Notes under the pieces: model-generated
Seen by the model: only the letters and a program-made list of their open reading frames with translations
Databases searched by the model: none
What the model was told of the DNA's origin: nothing
Translations under genes and position numbers: made by a program
Part shown: positions 1 to 9,658 of the stretch, piece by piece
Numbering within the stretch: the first letter of the stretch is position 1
How the letters are laid out: the number at the start of each line of letters is the position of its first letter
DNA from: Treponema saccharophilum DSM 2985
GTDB lineage: Bacteria; Spirochaetota; Spirochaetia; Treponematales; Treponemataceae
Reading direction: 5' to 3'
Length of the DNA stretch: 64,000 nucleotides
NCBI RefSeq assembly: GCF_000255555.1
Contig: NZ_AGRW01000050.1
Span: 62,001 to 126,000, forward strand

Positions 1-613
1 CGACCGTATCCGCGCTCGCCTGGCTGAAAATCCCGTTCAGCGCGGAATTCGCCGTAATCCACGAGAAGCAGAGAACGTTGAAAAGCGGCGACGGCCTGAA
101 GCCGTACGTCTTCATCAATTCGATCGCCATTTTGTACTGCGAGAAGAACATCACGAGGCCGTCGACGAACGGGTTCCTGCTGAAGACGACGCAGAGGGCA
201 GCCTTCCAGCTGTAGTTCTTCACGATTCGGGATGTCTCGGTGTCGATGCCCGCGTAATACGACCGGACGAGCGCCGAAAGCGCGGCTTTGTCAGCCGGAA
301 CTTTCTGAAGCTCGTCGCGCAGCTGCTCCTGAATCGCCTTGTCCTTCTTCCGCGACTGGAGATGGCGCAAAAGGGCGCGCGCCGATTTCTCCGCGTCCGC
401 GTCCTTCTGCACCCGCGTAAGGCGCGCGAAGGCGAATGCCGGCTCCAGAACGATGTCGTACAGCGCGAACGCGAACAGCCCCCAGAACAGCCAGCCCAAG
501 ACGGGAACGGGAAGCGCGTCGTTCAGAAGAACGCCCTTGGAATACAGGTCGGACGCGAAATAAAGCCCGACGAGGACGAGGACGAGCGCGCATTGGCGCA
601 GGAATTTTTTCAT
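1..613 (-). CDS. YcjF/DUF697-like membrane protein (3' end cut by window edge)
   Basis: The frame reads without a stop from the ATG at 613 to the left edge, so the C-terminus is missing. Two hydrophobic segments lie near residues 8-23 and 37-56. A charged helix follows, and then a stretch with a GFRPSPLF motif that resembles the DUF697 domain of YcjF-type proteins. The ATG overlaps the TGA of the upstream GTPase gene (ATGA), which points to translational coupling and a joint role at the inner membrane. Known: DUF697 proteins often sit beside P-loop GTPases. Inferred: a membrane partner of the GTPase. The family call is from pattern only. Confidence 0.75.
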   Translation of the reverse strand, partial: MKKFLRQCALVLVLVGLYFASDLYSKGVLLNDALPVPVLGWLFWGLFAFALYDIVLEPAFAFARLTRVQKDADAEKSARALLRHLQSRKKDKAIQEQLRDELQKVPADKAALSALVRSYYAGIDTETSRIVKNYSWKAALCVVFSRNPFVDGLVMFFSQYKMAIELMKTYGFRPSPLFNVLCFSWITANSALNGIFSQASADTV

Positions 614-2661
614 TGCAGTATCCCCCCTATTTTCTCCTCTATCGCGCACAGGTCGCCGAGCAGCACCCGGAATGCCTCCCTGTCGCCCGCCGCAGCATCC
701 CGCGCCTTCAATGCCCCGTCAAGCTCTTTCTGTGTCTCGCCGGCGAGCGGCCCAAGGCATTCCCGCGCGTGCGCGTTGAGCTTTTCCGCCATCATCCCCC
801 GTATGCTCCTGTTGAGCGCGGCGGACGCCTGCTTGCGGTAATGGCGGATGATTTCGTCGCGGTCGCCGTTCATCGAATCGGACGTCACAACGTCGCTGCC
901 CCTGTTCCACCAGCGCGGGTTAGCCTTCCTGCGGATTCTTTCGGCGCGCTGCATCGGGAGTTTTCCGCCGTCGGGGAGGAAGCCCTGCACGGTCTCGGAC
1001 TGCGCAGGAAAGGCGAGAATCGGGTTGCATGTCACGCTGTCCGCGCTTTTCATCTCGGAAATCTTCCCGTTCATGAGGTGGAGCGCGGATTTTCTCTCCG
1101 AACCGCCGCCGTCGGAGGAGACGATGCACACCGCGTCGTCGAAACAGGATTCGCACAGAAGCCGCCCGGTGATTTCCTCCGCCGAGCGTATGAATGCCCC
1201 CAAGAATTCGTTGTACGACTCGAGCCGAACCTGCTTTCCCCTCGACGCACGTTCCATCAGCCGGCAGAACGGCTCGTCCTTTTTCAGCCGCTCGAATTCG
1301 TCCGCGAGATTCTCCGCGATGCGCCTGCCGAGCCGCTCCGAAATGCTGAATTCGCCCGCGATGAAGCTGCTTCCCGAGAATTTCGTCCCGTAGTCGAGTA
1401 TATGGTTCTTCCGCCTCGCAAGCGCGTCAATCTCGTCATTCATCCGCGCGATTTCCCCGCCGAGCGCGGCGATTCTGTCCCCGATTCCGTTTTCCGCGTC
1501 GAGGAATGCGTTCCAAAGCTGCTTGACGCACTGGCGGTCGTGCTTGTCCTTCCCGTTCTGCGTTATGTCGTCGCGGAGGTTCCGCTCAAAAACGAGGTAT
1601 TCCGATTCGGAAAGAAGCTTTTCCGGTGTCATCCCGCCCGCCGCGTCGATGTCGTCCGGATTGAAAATCGCGTCGTATGCCTTTCCGAGATTTGCCGAAT
1701 CGACCGGAAGCGTCCTGATTTTTCCTGGGGAAAGCCGCCCCATAAAATCCTGGATTCCCCGGCTCCGCTGCCTGTCGATGTCGCCCGCTATTATCTCTTT
1801 CCGCCGCCACTGCCGGGTGTCCATTATGTTGTGGACGAGCCGGTACGTGTTGTCGTCGAGCTTGCTCCCAATCTCGCGCAGATACCGGCATGCCTCCTCG
1901 TTGAGCGGCGCGACGCTGCTCTGCACGAAAAGGAGAAGGCTGCATTCCTGAAAAATCTTGTTGTACGCGGCAAAATCGATTTCCTTGTTGACTGAATCGA
2001 GCCCGGGCATGTCGAAAATCGCGCAGTTGTGCGACGAAAGAAGGCTTTCCCCGTTGTCGGGAACGACGACGACGACGAGAAGCGGCTCCGTGGGAAGCAG
2101 CCCGCCAGATGCCGGAGCGCACAGGACGTCGCGCAGGTTGTCCTTGTTCAGCTCAAGCGGGACGGCTTTCCTGTATTCGTCGTCCCAATCCTTGAGCCCG
2201 CTTATCCTGTCGATTATGTTTTCGAGCTGGTGCCGCCTGCTCCCTAGGGATGACGAATCCGCGCTTCCGCCGCCCGTTTTGGGAAAATACCGGTAGATGC
2301 CTGTTTTCTCCGTTCCCCTTCCCGCCATTATCAGGGCCGGGCGCAGCGTCGTGTCGACACCGAAATCTATCGGGGACGCGAGCGGGCTTCTCGAAAGAAG
2401 GTTCACGAGCGTTGATTTTCCGGCTTTCAGCATTCCTGTCGCGACTATGAAAATCTTGTCCGATTTGAAAAGCCCGAACCTGCGCTCGATATCTCCTCGC
2501 ATTCTCTTCCATATTTTCGAGGAATCCCCGGAGACCGCCCCGCCGAGAAAACGCGACGACACCTCCCCGAATTCCTTCTCAAGCTCATTCACTTTCGCTT
2601 CGTCAAACACCGGATTCTCCTGCCTGGCTGCCCGCCGGAACGAAATCTTCCGGGCAGGCAT
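610..2661 (-). CDS. Dynamin-like GTPase
   Basis: A 683-residue protein with a P-loop GMLKAGKST (about residues 76-84), a G2-type threonine pair in DTTLRP and a G3 motif DMPG (217-220). The rest is long and helical and has no clear TM segment. This layout fits the bacterial dynamin superfamily, which hydrolyses GTP and remodels or guards membranes. The chosen ATG at 2661 has a weak ribosome site. A GTG at 2610 has AGGAG six bases upstream and still leaves the whole GTPase domain, so it may be the true start. The gene is coupled by ATGA to the following membrane protein, so the two probably act together. Confidence 0.85.
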   Translation of the reverse strand: MPARKISFRRAARQENPVFDEAKVNELEKEFGEVSSRFLGGAVSGDSSKIWKRMRGDIERRFGLFKSDKIFIVATGMLKAGKSTLVNLLSRSPLASPIDFGVDTTLRPALIMAGRGTEKTGIYRYFPKTGGGSADSSSLGSRRHQLENIIDRISGLKDWDDEYRKAVPLELNKDNLRDVLCAPASGGLLPTEPLLVVVVVPDNGESLLSSHNCAIFDMPGLDSVNKEIDFAAYNKIFQECSLLLFVQSSVAPLNEEACRYLREIGSKLDDNTYRLVHNIMDTRQWRRKEIIAGDIDRQRSRGIQDFMGRLSPGKIRTLPVDSANLGKAYDAIFNPDDIDAAGGMTPEKLLSESEYLVFERNLRDDITQNGKDKHDRQCVKQLWNAFLDAENGIGDRIAALGGEIARMNDEIDALARRKNHILDYGTKFSGSSFIAGEFSISERLGRRIAENLADEFERLKKDEPFCRLMERASRGKQVRLESYNEFLGAFIRSAEEITGRLLCESCFDDAVCIVSSDGGGSERKSALHLMNGKISEMKSADSVTCNPILAFPAQSETVQGFLPDGGKLPMQRAERIRRKANPRWWNRGSDVVTSDSMNGDRDEIIRHYRKQASAALNRSIRGMMAEKLNAHARECLGPLAGETQKELDGALKARDAAAGDREAFRVLLGDLCAIEEKIGGILQ

Positions 2662-2755
2662 AAATATGCCAAGGCTGGAATTCTACTGGCTGTCGCGATT
2701 TTCTTCAATGTTGGCGTTTTCCCGCGTTTTTTGTTTCCGCAAAACTTTAAAACGC

Positions 2756-2784
2756 ATTAAAAAATATTCATTATCGTATATAAT
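2756..2784 (+). promoter_or_regulatory. Promoter of the chemoreceptor gene, apparently leaderless
   Basis: A perfect -10 hexamer TATAAT lies at 2779-2784, with a weak -35 (ATTAAA) 17 bp upstream. Transcription would start at about 2791-2792, which is the A of the chosen ATG. No Shine-Dalgarno sequence precedes that ATG. Confidence 0.5.
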
Positions 2785-2791
2785 GGTGTCC

Positions 2792-4315
2792 ATGAGCATT
2801 TTCTCGAAATTTACATACCTTATTTTTCTGACGACATATCTCGGGATTTTCTTCCTGCGTATCTTCCATTTCGGCTTCATCTATGAGAGGCCGTCGGCGA
2901 TACTTCTCGAATGCATTCCGACCGTCTCGATTTCGTTCCTGCTTATAGTCTCCTGCCTTATCGTCGAGCGCCCGATTCTGAGGAAATTCGAGGAGATAAT
3001 AAAAAAAGGCAGGAAGTCGCGCGGCTCGCTGACGGAATCGGACATAGCCGAATGTATGCGCTGCTACAAGAAATTCGACATAGCGATTGCGGCGGGCGAT
3101 GCTGTAGGGTTCCTCCTCGGCGCGGGGTCGACCTCGATAATCGAGGCGGCGAAGGGAATTGTCCCATTCGAGCCCGCGATTTTCATCATCATCGAGCTGC
3201 AGTCAGTCGGCGTCGGCTTCCTCTGCTACACAATCAATGTCTTCCTTATAAAGCGCGTTCTCATGGCGGGATGCATGAAGGAAATCGGCATGCCGGTGAA
3301 CGAGAACCTGTCGCAGAACCTGAACATCGCAATCGTCACGAGCATATACCTTTCTGTCATGAACATGATGACGATTCCGATAAACCTCCTCAAGAACGGC
3401 GGCGAGGGCGCGTTCCAGCGGTTCGTCGTGTATTTCGTGATAGGGGCGTCGCTCAACATGCTCATCTGCTTCGTCACGTATTCGCTCATAATCAGGCGCA
3501 TACAGGAACGGGAGAAGCGCGTCAGCAGGACGCTCCTTGAGGAGACGAAGAAGCTTGCGGAGTCGACGAAAAAGAGCGCGAGCACGAGCTGCGACCAGAG
3601 CGCCGCCGTAAAGGAGATTGTCGCGACGATGCACGACTCGACGGAGCTTGCGAACAACATTGGAAACAAAGTCAAACATGTAACCGGGCTTGCGGAAAAA
3701 TCGCGCGATGCCGTCGTCGTCGGAAGCCAGGCGCTGCAGAAGAACATGCAGGAGCTTATCGAAATCAAGAACACGAACCTGCTCACCATCGAGGAAATAA
3801 AGGAGCTGAACAAGAAGATAAACGGAGTGTGGGACATCGTTTCGATAATCAACAATGTCGCCGACCAGACGAAGATAATCGCGTTCAACGCGGAGCTTGA
3901 GGCTTCCAGCTCCGGCGAGGCGGGAAAGAACTTTCACATCGTCGCGACGGAAATAAGGCGGCTTTCCGACAACATAATCGACAGCATCAAGGAAATCAGG
4001 GAGATAATAAACGAGATTCAGCACGCGTCCGATACGCTCATCCTCGACAGCGAGAAAAGCTCAAGCCAAATCGATGCCGGATGCGAAAGCGCGAGCGCCC
4101 TTGAATCCGGGTTCAGCAGCATAATGGCATCGTCGAACGCCACGGCGGAAAGCACCCGCGAAATCCTCGATTTTGTCGGGCAGATGACAATTTCGAGCGA
4201 GCAGATTTTCATAACGCTCCAGCAAATCGCCCACGGAATCGAGGATTTCTCAGTCAGCACGACGAACATCTCGACGTCATCCGAGGCCGTCAAGGAAATC
4301 GCGAGCCAGCTGTAA
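2792..4315 (+). CDS. Methyl-accepting chemotaxis protein with six-TM N-terminus
   Basis: About 507 residues. Six hydrophobic segments occupy roughly the first 230 residues with no large periplasmic domain. They are followed by a coiled-coil signalling region whose tip reads EAGKNFHIVATEIRRLSDNI. Known: the MCP tip contacts CheA and CheW. Here the usual ...FAVVAEEVRKLA core is altered in the same way as in the receptor at 43936-45681, so both belong to one lineage subfamily. The frame is open far upstream (to 2297), but that part is antisense to the GTPase gene. I place the start at ATG 2792, and ATG 2783 is possible. The sensor probably reads a membrane or intracellular cue. Confidence 0.85.
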   Translation: MSIFSKFTYLIFLTTYLGIFFLRIFHFGFIYERPSAILLECIPTVSISFLLIVSCLIVERPILRKFEEIIKKGRKSRGSLTESDIAECMRCYKKFDIAIAAGDAVGFLLGAGSTSIIEAAKGIVPFEPAIFIIIELQSVGVGFLCYTINVFLIKRVLMAGCMKEIGMPVNENLSQNLNIAIVTSIYLSVMNMMTIPINLLKNGGEGAFQRFVVYFVIGASLNMLICFVTYSLIIRRIQEREKRVSRTLLEETKKLAESTKKSASTSCDQSAAVKEIVATMHDSTELANNIGNKVKHVTGLAEKSRDAVVVGSQALQKNMQELIEIKNTNLLTIEEIKELNKKINGVWDIVSIINNVADQTKIIAFNAELEASSSGEAGKNFHIVATEIRRLSDNIIDSIKEIREIINEIQHASDTLILDSEKSSSQIDAGCESASALESGFSSIMASSNATAESTREILDFVGQMTISSEQIFITLQQIAHGIEDFSVSTTNISTSSEAVKEIASQL

Positions 4316-4417
4316 TCCGGATGTAATCCGGAAGGAAGGCGGAAAACGGAGCGCTCCTGTTTCTGGGCGCTTCAACGGGGCTGGTTCCTCAAACGCGCGG
4401 GAGCCTATGCAACATGG

Positions 4418-4455
4418 AAAGAACGATGCCGATTTTCAGCACCGTTCTTTTTTTT
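4418..4455 (+). terminator. Rho-independent terminator after the chemoreceptor
   Basis: AAAGAACG (4418-4425) pairs with CGTTCTTT (4443-4450), followed by a run of T. It lies about 100 bp after the MCP stop. Confidence 0.7.
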
Positions 4456-4592
4456 GCTCGCTGATTTCCTCTTCCTCAATCTGCGGGATTCGTCCAATCC
4501 TGCGCTCTTCTGACCTTCTCCGCAAAATAATCGTACAGGACAATGGACTCGCCGAACTTTTTGAAAATCTTCTTTTTAAGAATCAGCATAAT

Positions 4593-4620
4593 AAAAAAAA
4601 GCTCTGCACGCCGGCAGAGC
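4593..4620 (-). terminator. Rho-independent terminator reading leftward
   Basis: On the minus strand GCTCTGC pairs with GCAGAGC around a 6-nt loop, followed by eight T (A-run at 4593-4600). It probably served the decayed minus-strand gene upstream. Confidence 0.75.
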
Positions 4621-4977
4621 CTTACGGTATTTTTCTTTCAGCCACTCGCGAATGACCTAAGCCCAACTCTTGGTGAATACAGAACCGTCAGGGGACTCCG
4701 TGAAGCACTCCTTCTGGGCAGAGAAACTCCACTTCAACGTCTAGGTAGCACACTAGTTGCTACAACCATAATGTAATGGCAATTATGGACGCTGTCAAGG
4801 ATTCGGCTGGTCTACAATCTTTTCTCCACGAATTCTTCAATCTGCGGGATGAGCTCCGTTCTGAGAAGATTTTTCGTGTTCTGGGCGATTATTGATGCGT
4901 TGTGCAATCACAGATTCCCGCTAAATTCCGCTGCTCTGGCAATCGGAAATTTCTATATTCCGTATACAAAAAATGTA

Positions 4978-5022
4978 TTAGGCACGATTCGCGAAAAAAT
5001 ATATACCTACTACATTGCTAGG
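4978..5022 (+). promoter_or_regulatory. Promoter with Rrf2-type operator (site A)
   Basis: TTAGGC (4978-4983), 16 bp, TATATA (5000-5005), then the dyad CCTACTACATTGCTAGG at 5006-5022. The dyad has the form CCTA-N9-TAGG, with further symmetric TA pairs inside. It starts immediately after the -10 box and covers the transcription start, as a repressor site would. A nearly identical promoter/dyad module precedes the gene at 9675, and related dyads sit at 13908 and 16337. Binding by the Rrf2 protein at 15852 is inferred. Confidence 0.6.
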
Positions 5023-5052
5023 TTTTCAAAAAAATGCAATGGAGGTGCTTTT

Positions 5053-5865
5053 ATGAAAAAGAATGTGGTCAAGGTTGTGTTGTTTTTTGCGGCGCTCTCG
5101 CTTTTTGCGGGAAATGCGTTCGCGGCGAAGAAGGCGAAGAAGCAGAAATCAAAAACGATTGTCGTCGGAACTGGCACGAACATGAAGCCGAAATGCTTTC
5201 TTGATGAAAACGGGGAACTTGCGGGGTATGAGATTGACATCATACGCGAGATAGACAAGCTTCTCCCGCAATACGAGATTGTTTTCGAGACGTATGATTT
5301 CAAGAATATCCTTCTCGCGCTGTCTGCCGGAAAAATCGATGTCGGAGCGCATCAGTATGAGTACAATCCCGAGCGCGCGAAGAACTATCTTTTTTCCGAC
5401 TACGGCTACAACAGCTACAACAAATTCATCGCGGTTCTCGCGCAGCGGAACGACATACGGTCGTGGGACGACCTCGCCGGCAAGAACCTTCAGGTCGGAA
5501 TCGGGAGCGCGACGCTTACTGAAGTCCAGAACTACAACAATTCGGTGGCGAAGGAAAAGCAGATAAACGCCATCGTGACGACGAACGCGACATACGAGCA
5601 GATTCTCGCCGCGATGAAAAACGGCACGTACGACGCATTCATAACGACGAAGGCCGATTTGGATCAGCGCAACAAGGAATTCGGGAGCGTCTACAAAATC
5701 GTGGACGAGGAGCATCCCGTCGCGGAAAACAGCGCGTACCACATTTTCAACAAAAAGGATGCGCAGCTCAAGGCGGACTGGGACAAAGCGCTCAAGACGC
5801 TCATCGATAACGGAACGATTTCCCGGCTTTCTGTCAAATGGCTCGGCGCGGACTACACGCACTAG
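5053..5865 (+). CDS. Periplasmic polar amino acid (cystine-type) binding protein
   Basis: 270 residues. A signal peptide ends with AxA (...GNAFA-AK), and no lipobox is present. The body is a type II periplasmic binding fold (SBP_bac_3): IVVGTGTNMKPKCF at the start, GYEIDIIREI, and DVGAHQYEYNPERAKNYLFSDYGY. The start is ATG 5053, with GGAGGTG at 5041-5047; an upstream extension of the frame lies in the promoter. It is the first gene of an operon with two permeases, an ATPase and a MATE exporter. The sulfur setting and the operator suggest cystine or a related sulfur amino acid as substrate. This is inferred from context, not from binding residues. Confidence 0.85.
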   Translation: MKKNVVKVVLFFAALSLFAGNAFAAKKAKKQKSKTIVVGTGTNMKPKCFLDENGELAGYEIDIIREIDKLLPQYEIVFETYDFKNILLALSAGKIDVGAHQYEYNPERAKNYLFSDYGYNSYNKFIAVLAQRNDIRSWDDLAGKNLQVGIGSATLTEVQNYNNSVAKEKQINAIVTTNATYEQILAAMKNGTYDAFITTKADLDQRNKEFGSVYKIVDEEHPVAENSAYHIFNKKDAQLKADWDKALKTLIDNGTISRLSVKWLGADYTH

Positions 5866-5922
5866 CGGGAACGGCTCCGGGCGTTGTCTGCCCGGAGTTT
5901 TCCGGAGAATGAGAGGAACAGA

Positions 5923-6606
5923 ATGGAAGATTTTTTTTCTTGGAGCAGATTTTTTTCGAATATTCCGCGGCTTGCCGCAAAACTTCCCCTGACGTTCGAG
6001 ATTGTCGCAGTGGCTTTTGTCTTCGGGACAATCCTCGCGCTTCTTCTTGCCGTATTGCAGCTGAGAAAGATTCCTGTCGTGGAGCAGATTGTCCGCGTGT
6101 TCATTTCGTTTGAGCGCGGAACCCCGATGCTCGTTCAGCTGCTCGTCGTCTACTACGCGCTTCCGCTTCTTCTTGAGTCGCTGTTCGATGTCGACACGAG
6201 AAGATGGGCGCGCATCCAGTTCGTCTTCATAACGTTCGTGCTGAATCAGGGCGCGTTTTTGTGCGAGACGTTCCGCGCGGCAATTCTCGCCGTCCCGAAA
6301 ATCCAGTCGGAGGCGGCGTTCTCATGCGGGCTGACTTCGCGGCAGACTTTTTTCAGGATTGTGCTCCCGCAGTCGCTGAGAATTGCCGTGCCCGGGGTCG
6401 GCATGGATCTGCTCGGGCTTTTCCAGGAAACGTCGCTCGTGTTTATGATTGGCGTAATCGACATTCTGGGGCTTGCGCAGGCAATCGGCTCGAACACGGG
6501 CCATTCAATCGAGGCGTATCTCATAACCGCGCTTTTTTTCATCATCATAAATCTTTTTCTCCGAAAGATTCTGAACGTACTGGAGGGGAAGCTGAATGTC
6601 TTTTAG
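5923..6606 (+). CDS. Amino acid ABC transporter permease 1
   Basis: 227 residues from ATG 5923 (GAGAGGAA upstream); the frame opens earlier at a TTG. It has several TM helices and the HisM/GlnP inner-membrane signature EAAFSCGLTSRQTFFRIVLPQ, the EAA loop that docks on the ATPase. RGTPMLVQLLVVYYALP is typical of polar amino acid permeases. It overlaps the second permease by 11 bp, and the pair probably forms a heterodimer. One of two non-identical permeases in this operon. Confidence 0.88.
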   Translation: MEDFFSWSRFFSNIPRLAAKLPLTFEIVAVAFVFGTILALLLAVLQLRKIPVVEQIVRVFISFERGTPMLVQLLVVYYALPLLLESLFDVDTRRWARIQFVFITFVLNQGAFLCETFRAAILAVPKIQSEAAFSCGLTSRQTFFRIVLPQSLRIAVPGVGMDLLGLFQETSLVFMIGVIDILGLAQAIGSNTGHSIEAYLITALFFIIINLFLRKILNVLEGKLNVF

Positions 6607-7267
6607 TACCGATTATTTTTTTCAATGCCTTGTTTCCGGCGCAAAGTACATCCACATAACGCTGTTCATCGGGCTCCTTCCGACATTCGTCGGGATAACG
6701 TTCGGCTGCGTGATTGCGCTCGCGAGGATCCGGAACGTCCCCTTTCTTTCAAAGCTGCTCGAGGTTCTTGTATCCGTGCAGGTCGGCGTCCCGCTGATGG
6801 TGAACCTGCTGATTTTTTACCTCGTGTACCTCGTCCTGCTCCCGTCCGTGAAATACGGGGCGATGGCGACGGCGCTGCTGGCGCTCTCGCTGAACAGGAT
6901 TGCGTACCAATCCGAGATAATCCGCGGCGCATTCCTTTCAATCCCGAAAATCCAATACGAGGCGGGATACAGCATCGGGCTTTCGTACCCGCAGGTTCTC
7001 AGGCGGATTGCGATTCCTCAGATGATACCCGTCGCGATTCCGCCCCTCACGAACAACATCGTGGGCGGCGTGAAGAACACGTCGATTGTCATGGTCGTCG
7101 GAATCGTCGATGTGCTGAACGGCTCCGCCATTCCCTGCGCGGATACCTACAGTTATGTGGAAGGATATGTCGCGGCGGCGCTTATTTATTGGGGAATTTC
7201 TGCCGTGCTGGAATTTTCCCTCCATAAAATCGAAGTGTTTTTCAACAAAGGAAGGAACGTAAAATGA
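6596..7267 (+). CDS. Amino acid ABC transporter permease 2
   Basis: 223 residues with about five TM helices and the EAA loop [22 protein letters not shown]. It belongs to the HisM/GlnP family. The 5' end overlaps the first permease gene, and the stop overlaps the start of the ATPase gene by 4 bp (ATGA), so the module is tightly coupled. It shows moderate similarity to its neighbour rather than being a copy, as in cystine importers with two distinct permeases. Confidence 0.88.
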   Translation: MSFSTDYFFQCLVSGAKYIHITLFIGLLPTFVGITFGCVIALARIRNVPFLSKLLEVLVSVQVGVPLMVNLLIFYLVYLVLLPSVKYGAMATALLALSLNRIAYQSEIIRGAFLSIPKIQYEAGYSIGLSYPQVLRRIAIPQMIPVAIPPLTNNIVGGVKNTSIVMVVGIVDVLNGSAIPCADTYSYVEGYVAAALIYWGISAVLEFSLHKIEVFFNKGRNVK

Positions 7268-8016
7268 TAAAGCTTGAGCATGTAAAAAAATCGTTCGGGC
7301 GCCTTGAGGTGCTCCACGACGTGTCGCTGAGCATCGATGACGGGTCTGTCGTCGTAATCCTCGGGCCGAGCGGCAGCGGGAAGACGACGCTGCTCCGTTC
7401 GATAAATTTCCTTGAGAAGGCTGATTACGGAACGCTCGAAATCGGCGGGAAGACCGTGGATTTGCATTCGGCGAAGAAAAAGGAAATTCTCGATATCAGG
7501 AAGCGGACCGCGATGGTTTTCCAGAATTACGGGCTGTTCGCGAACAAGACGGTTCTGCAGAACATAACGGAGGGGCTGATTGTCGCGCGCAACGTTCCCA
7601 AAGAAAAAGCAGAGGAGCGCGCACGGCTTGAGCTGAGAAAGGTCGGACTTTCCGATAAGGAGAATTATTATCCGAGCCAGCTTTCGGGCGGCCAGCAGCA
7701 GCGCGTGGGGATTGCGCGCGCCGTCGCGCTCGATTCCGAGGTTATATTGTTCGACGAGCCGACGAGCGCGCTCGACCCGGAGCTTGTCGGGGAAACGCTC
7801 TCGCTCATAAAGCAGGTCGCACGGGAGGGGCACACGATGATTGTCGTGACGCACGAGATGAGTTTTGCCGAGGATGTCGCCGACAAGGTCGTTTTCATGG
7901 ACGGCGGCTTTGTTGTAGAGGAAGGAAAACCCGGCGACATTTTTTACTCGCCGAAGGAGGAGCGCACGAAGAAATTCCTCTCAAGGATTCTTCCTCCGAG
8001 CGACTACGTAATATGA
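7264..8016 (+). CDS. Amino acid ABC transporter ATP-binding protein
   Basis: 250 residues. Walker A is GPSGSGKTT, the Q-loop VFQNYGLF, the signature LSGGQQQR, Walker [15 protein letters not shown] and the switch histidine VTHEMSF. It is a GlnQ/TcyN-type ATPase that powers the two permeases upstream. The start ATG 7264 has AAGGAAGGA upstream. Its stop overlaps the MATE gene (ATGA), so the exporter is co-translated with the importer. Confidence 0.92.
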   Translation: MIKLEHVKKSFGRLEVLHDVSLSIDDGSVVVILGPSGSGKTTLLRSINFLEKADYGTLEIGGKTVDLHSAKKKEILDIRKRTAMVFQNYGLFANKTVLQNITEGLIVARNVPKEKAEERARLELRKVGLSDKENYYPSQLSGGQQQRVGIARAVALDSEVILFDEPTSALDPELVGETLSLIKQVAREGHTMIVVTHEMSFAEDVADKVVFMDGGFVVEEGKPGDIFYSPKEERTKKFLSRILPPSDYVI

Positions 8017-9389
8017 GAAGAGACTCGTCCGTGGACATGACGTACGGCGGTTCGCTTCGCCATATCGTGTCGTTCGCGCTCCCGTTGTTTTTCGGGAATA
8101 TCTTCCAGCAGCTTTACAACACCGCGGACTGCTTCGTCGTCGGACATTTTCTCGGGCGAGATGCGCTTGCGGCAATCGGATCGACAAGCCAGCTCGTCTT
8201 TACCGTCATCGGATTTTTCGGCGGTTTTTCGACGGGCGCCCAGGTCGTGATTTCCCAGCTTTTCGGCGCGAAAGATGTCACGGGCATGGGCAGAGCCGTC
8301 CATACCGCGATTGCAAGCTCGTTCGCCATAAGCGTTTTCATGACGCTCCTCTCAATTCTCGTCACGACGCCCGTCCTCCGCCTGATTAATGTCCCGGAAG
8401 AAGCGTTTCCCCTCGCGCAAAGTTATCTGCGCATTTATTTTTCGGGAACGCCGTTTTTGATTCTCTACAACATGGGCTCGGGAATTCTCCGCGCGCTTGG
8501 CGACTCGAAGCGGCCCCTGATTTTTCTCGTCATAAGCTCGCTTTTGAACATCGCGCTCGATTTCGTTTTCGTCGCGCTTTTCCGTCTGGGCGTTGACGGG
8601 GCAGCGTGGGCGACCGTCATATCGGAGGCGGTTTCGCTCGTCCTCGTTTTCTCCGTGCTTCTTTTCACGAAAGGCGCGTACAAAGTCGACCTCAAGAAGC
8701 TTCGCATTGATGTTCCGCTGCTCTCGCAGATGCTCAAAATCGGGCTTCCCGGCGCGCTCTCGTCGTCGCTCACCGCGTTTTCGAACACGTTCCTGCAGAA
8801 ATACGTCAACGATTTCGGGCCTGCCTGCACCGCGGGATGGGCTGTCTTCGCGCGGTTCGACCAGCTCGCGATAATGCCGATGATGAGCATCTCGCTTGCC
8901 GCGACGACCTTCGTGAGCCAGAATTTCGGCGCGGGAAAAATGGCGAGGATTTGGCAGGGAATGCGCATCTCGTTCGCGCTTATCCTGTCGATAACGGCAG
9001 CACTTTCCATTGTACTGATTGTCCTCGCGCGTTTCCTTTCAGGACTTTTCGTCGGGGATGAGGAATCAGCCGGATATGCCGTGCTTTTCATACGATACAC
9101 TTCGCCGTTCTACATCCTGTGCGCCACGACGATGCTTCTGTCGCAGATTCTGCGCGGAATCGGGGATTCAATCGCTCCGACTGCGATAACATTCTCGGGA
9201 TTCATCCTTTTCAGGCAGTTTTTCCTTTTCGCTGCGGCGCGATTCTTCCCGTCTTTTTCCCTCGTGGCGGCGGCGTACCCGCTCGCATGGGTTCTGACGT
9301 CGATTTGCATGGTGCTCTATTTCGGGAAAGCCGCGCAAAAAACGGCTCTTTCCAAGAACGGGCGGAAATTGTGTGAATTGAATGCCTGA
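8013..9389 (+). CDS. MATE-family efflux transporter
   Basis: 458 residues with about twelve TM helices. It has the typical MATE opening [22 protein letters not shown] and a repeat of it in the second half. Known: MATE proteins exchange Na+ or H+ for organic compounds. Its ATGA coupling to an amino-acid importer in a sulfur regulon suggests a linked role, for example relief of excess thiol or cystine products. That is inferred. The gene is followed by a strong terminator and is the last in its operon. Confidence 0.9.
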   Translation: MRRDSSVDMTYGGSLRHIVSFALPLFFGNIFQQLYNTADCFVVGHFLGRDALAAIGSTSQLVFTVIGFFGGFSTGAQVVISQLFGAKDVTGMGRAVHTAIASSFAISVFMTLLSILVTTPVLRLINVPEEAFPLAQSYLRIYFSGTPFLILYNMGSGILRALGDSKRPLIFLVISSLLNIALDFVFVALFRLGVDGAAWATVISEAVSLVLVFSVLLFTKGAYKVDLKKLRIDVPLLSQMLKIGLPGALSSSLTAFSNTFLQKYVNDFGPACTAGWAVFARFDQLAIMPMMSISLAATTFVSQNFGAGKMARIWQGMRISFALILSITAALSIVLIVLARFLSGLFVGDEESAGYAVLFIRYTSPFYILCATTMLLSQILRGIGDSIAPTAITFSGFILFRQFFLFAAARFFPSFSLVAAAYPLAWVLTSICMVLYFGKAAQKTALSKNGRKLCELNA

Positions 9390-9422
9390 TACGATTCTCC
9401 ACGCGACTATGCTGTTTGCTTT

Positions 9423-9494
9423 CGGGTTTGCCGGCGCTCCTTCTTCGGGAAAAATACCTCCGTTGTTTCCCGTGCCCGGCAAGCCCGTTTTTTT
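9423..9494 (+). terminator. Nested-hairpin terminator after the MATE gene
   Basis: The outer stem pairs CGGGTTTGCCGG (9423-9434) with CCGGCAAGCCCG (9476-9487), with one G-T pair. An inner stem pairs CGGGAAA with TTTCCCG. Seven T follow. It closes the 5053-9389 operon. Confidence 0.85.
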
Positions 9495-9613
9495 CGAGGA
9501 TTTGCTTTCTTCCGCGCAGCCGTCCATCATGACAAAAAATTGCCCGACCGTGCCTCAACAAAAATCCGCGCATAGGTATAAAAAAAATCTATATCAGTTA
9601 TAGAAAAAATATA

Positions 9614-9658
9614 TTAGAACAGTTCCGCGAAATGTTATATACCTACTACATTACTAGG
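9614..9658 (+). promoter_or_regulatory. Promoter with Rrf2-type operator (site B)
   Basis: TTAGAA (9614-9619), 16 bp, TATATA (9636-9641) and the dyad CCTACTACATTACTAGG at 9642-9658, which differs from site A at one base. The TCGCGAAA-like spacer is also shared, so the whole 45-bp promoter module is duplicated between the two transporter operons. Confidence 0.6.

Larger units (their letters stand above)
4456..5052 (-). pseudogene. Gene remnants without an intact frame
   Basis: No intact gene fits this stretch. On the minus strand several short open stretches read like protein tails. One runs from 4907 to a stop at 4812 and ends ...IPQIEEFVEKRL. Another, before the terminator at 4620, contains VIREWLKEKYRKAL after an in-frame stop. 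The 13-mer CAATCTGCGGGAT occurs at 4478 and 4838, so the two tails may be copies of one gene end. I read this as the eroded 3' part of one or two minus-strand genes. Their identity is unknown. Confidence 0.3.

Noticed and set aside
436-1995. 519-codon open frame on the plus strand
   Set aside because: It is antisense to the GTPase gene, has no recognisable domain and owes its length to GC-rich codon bias.
2297-2791. N-terminal extension of the chemoreceptor
   Set aside because: It overlaps the GTPase gene antisense and lies upstream of the clear TATAAT promoter; TM1 starts right after ATG 2792.
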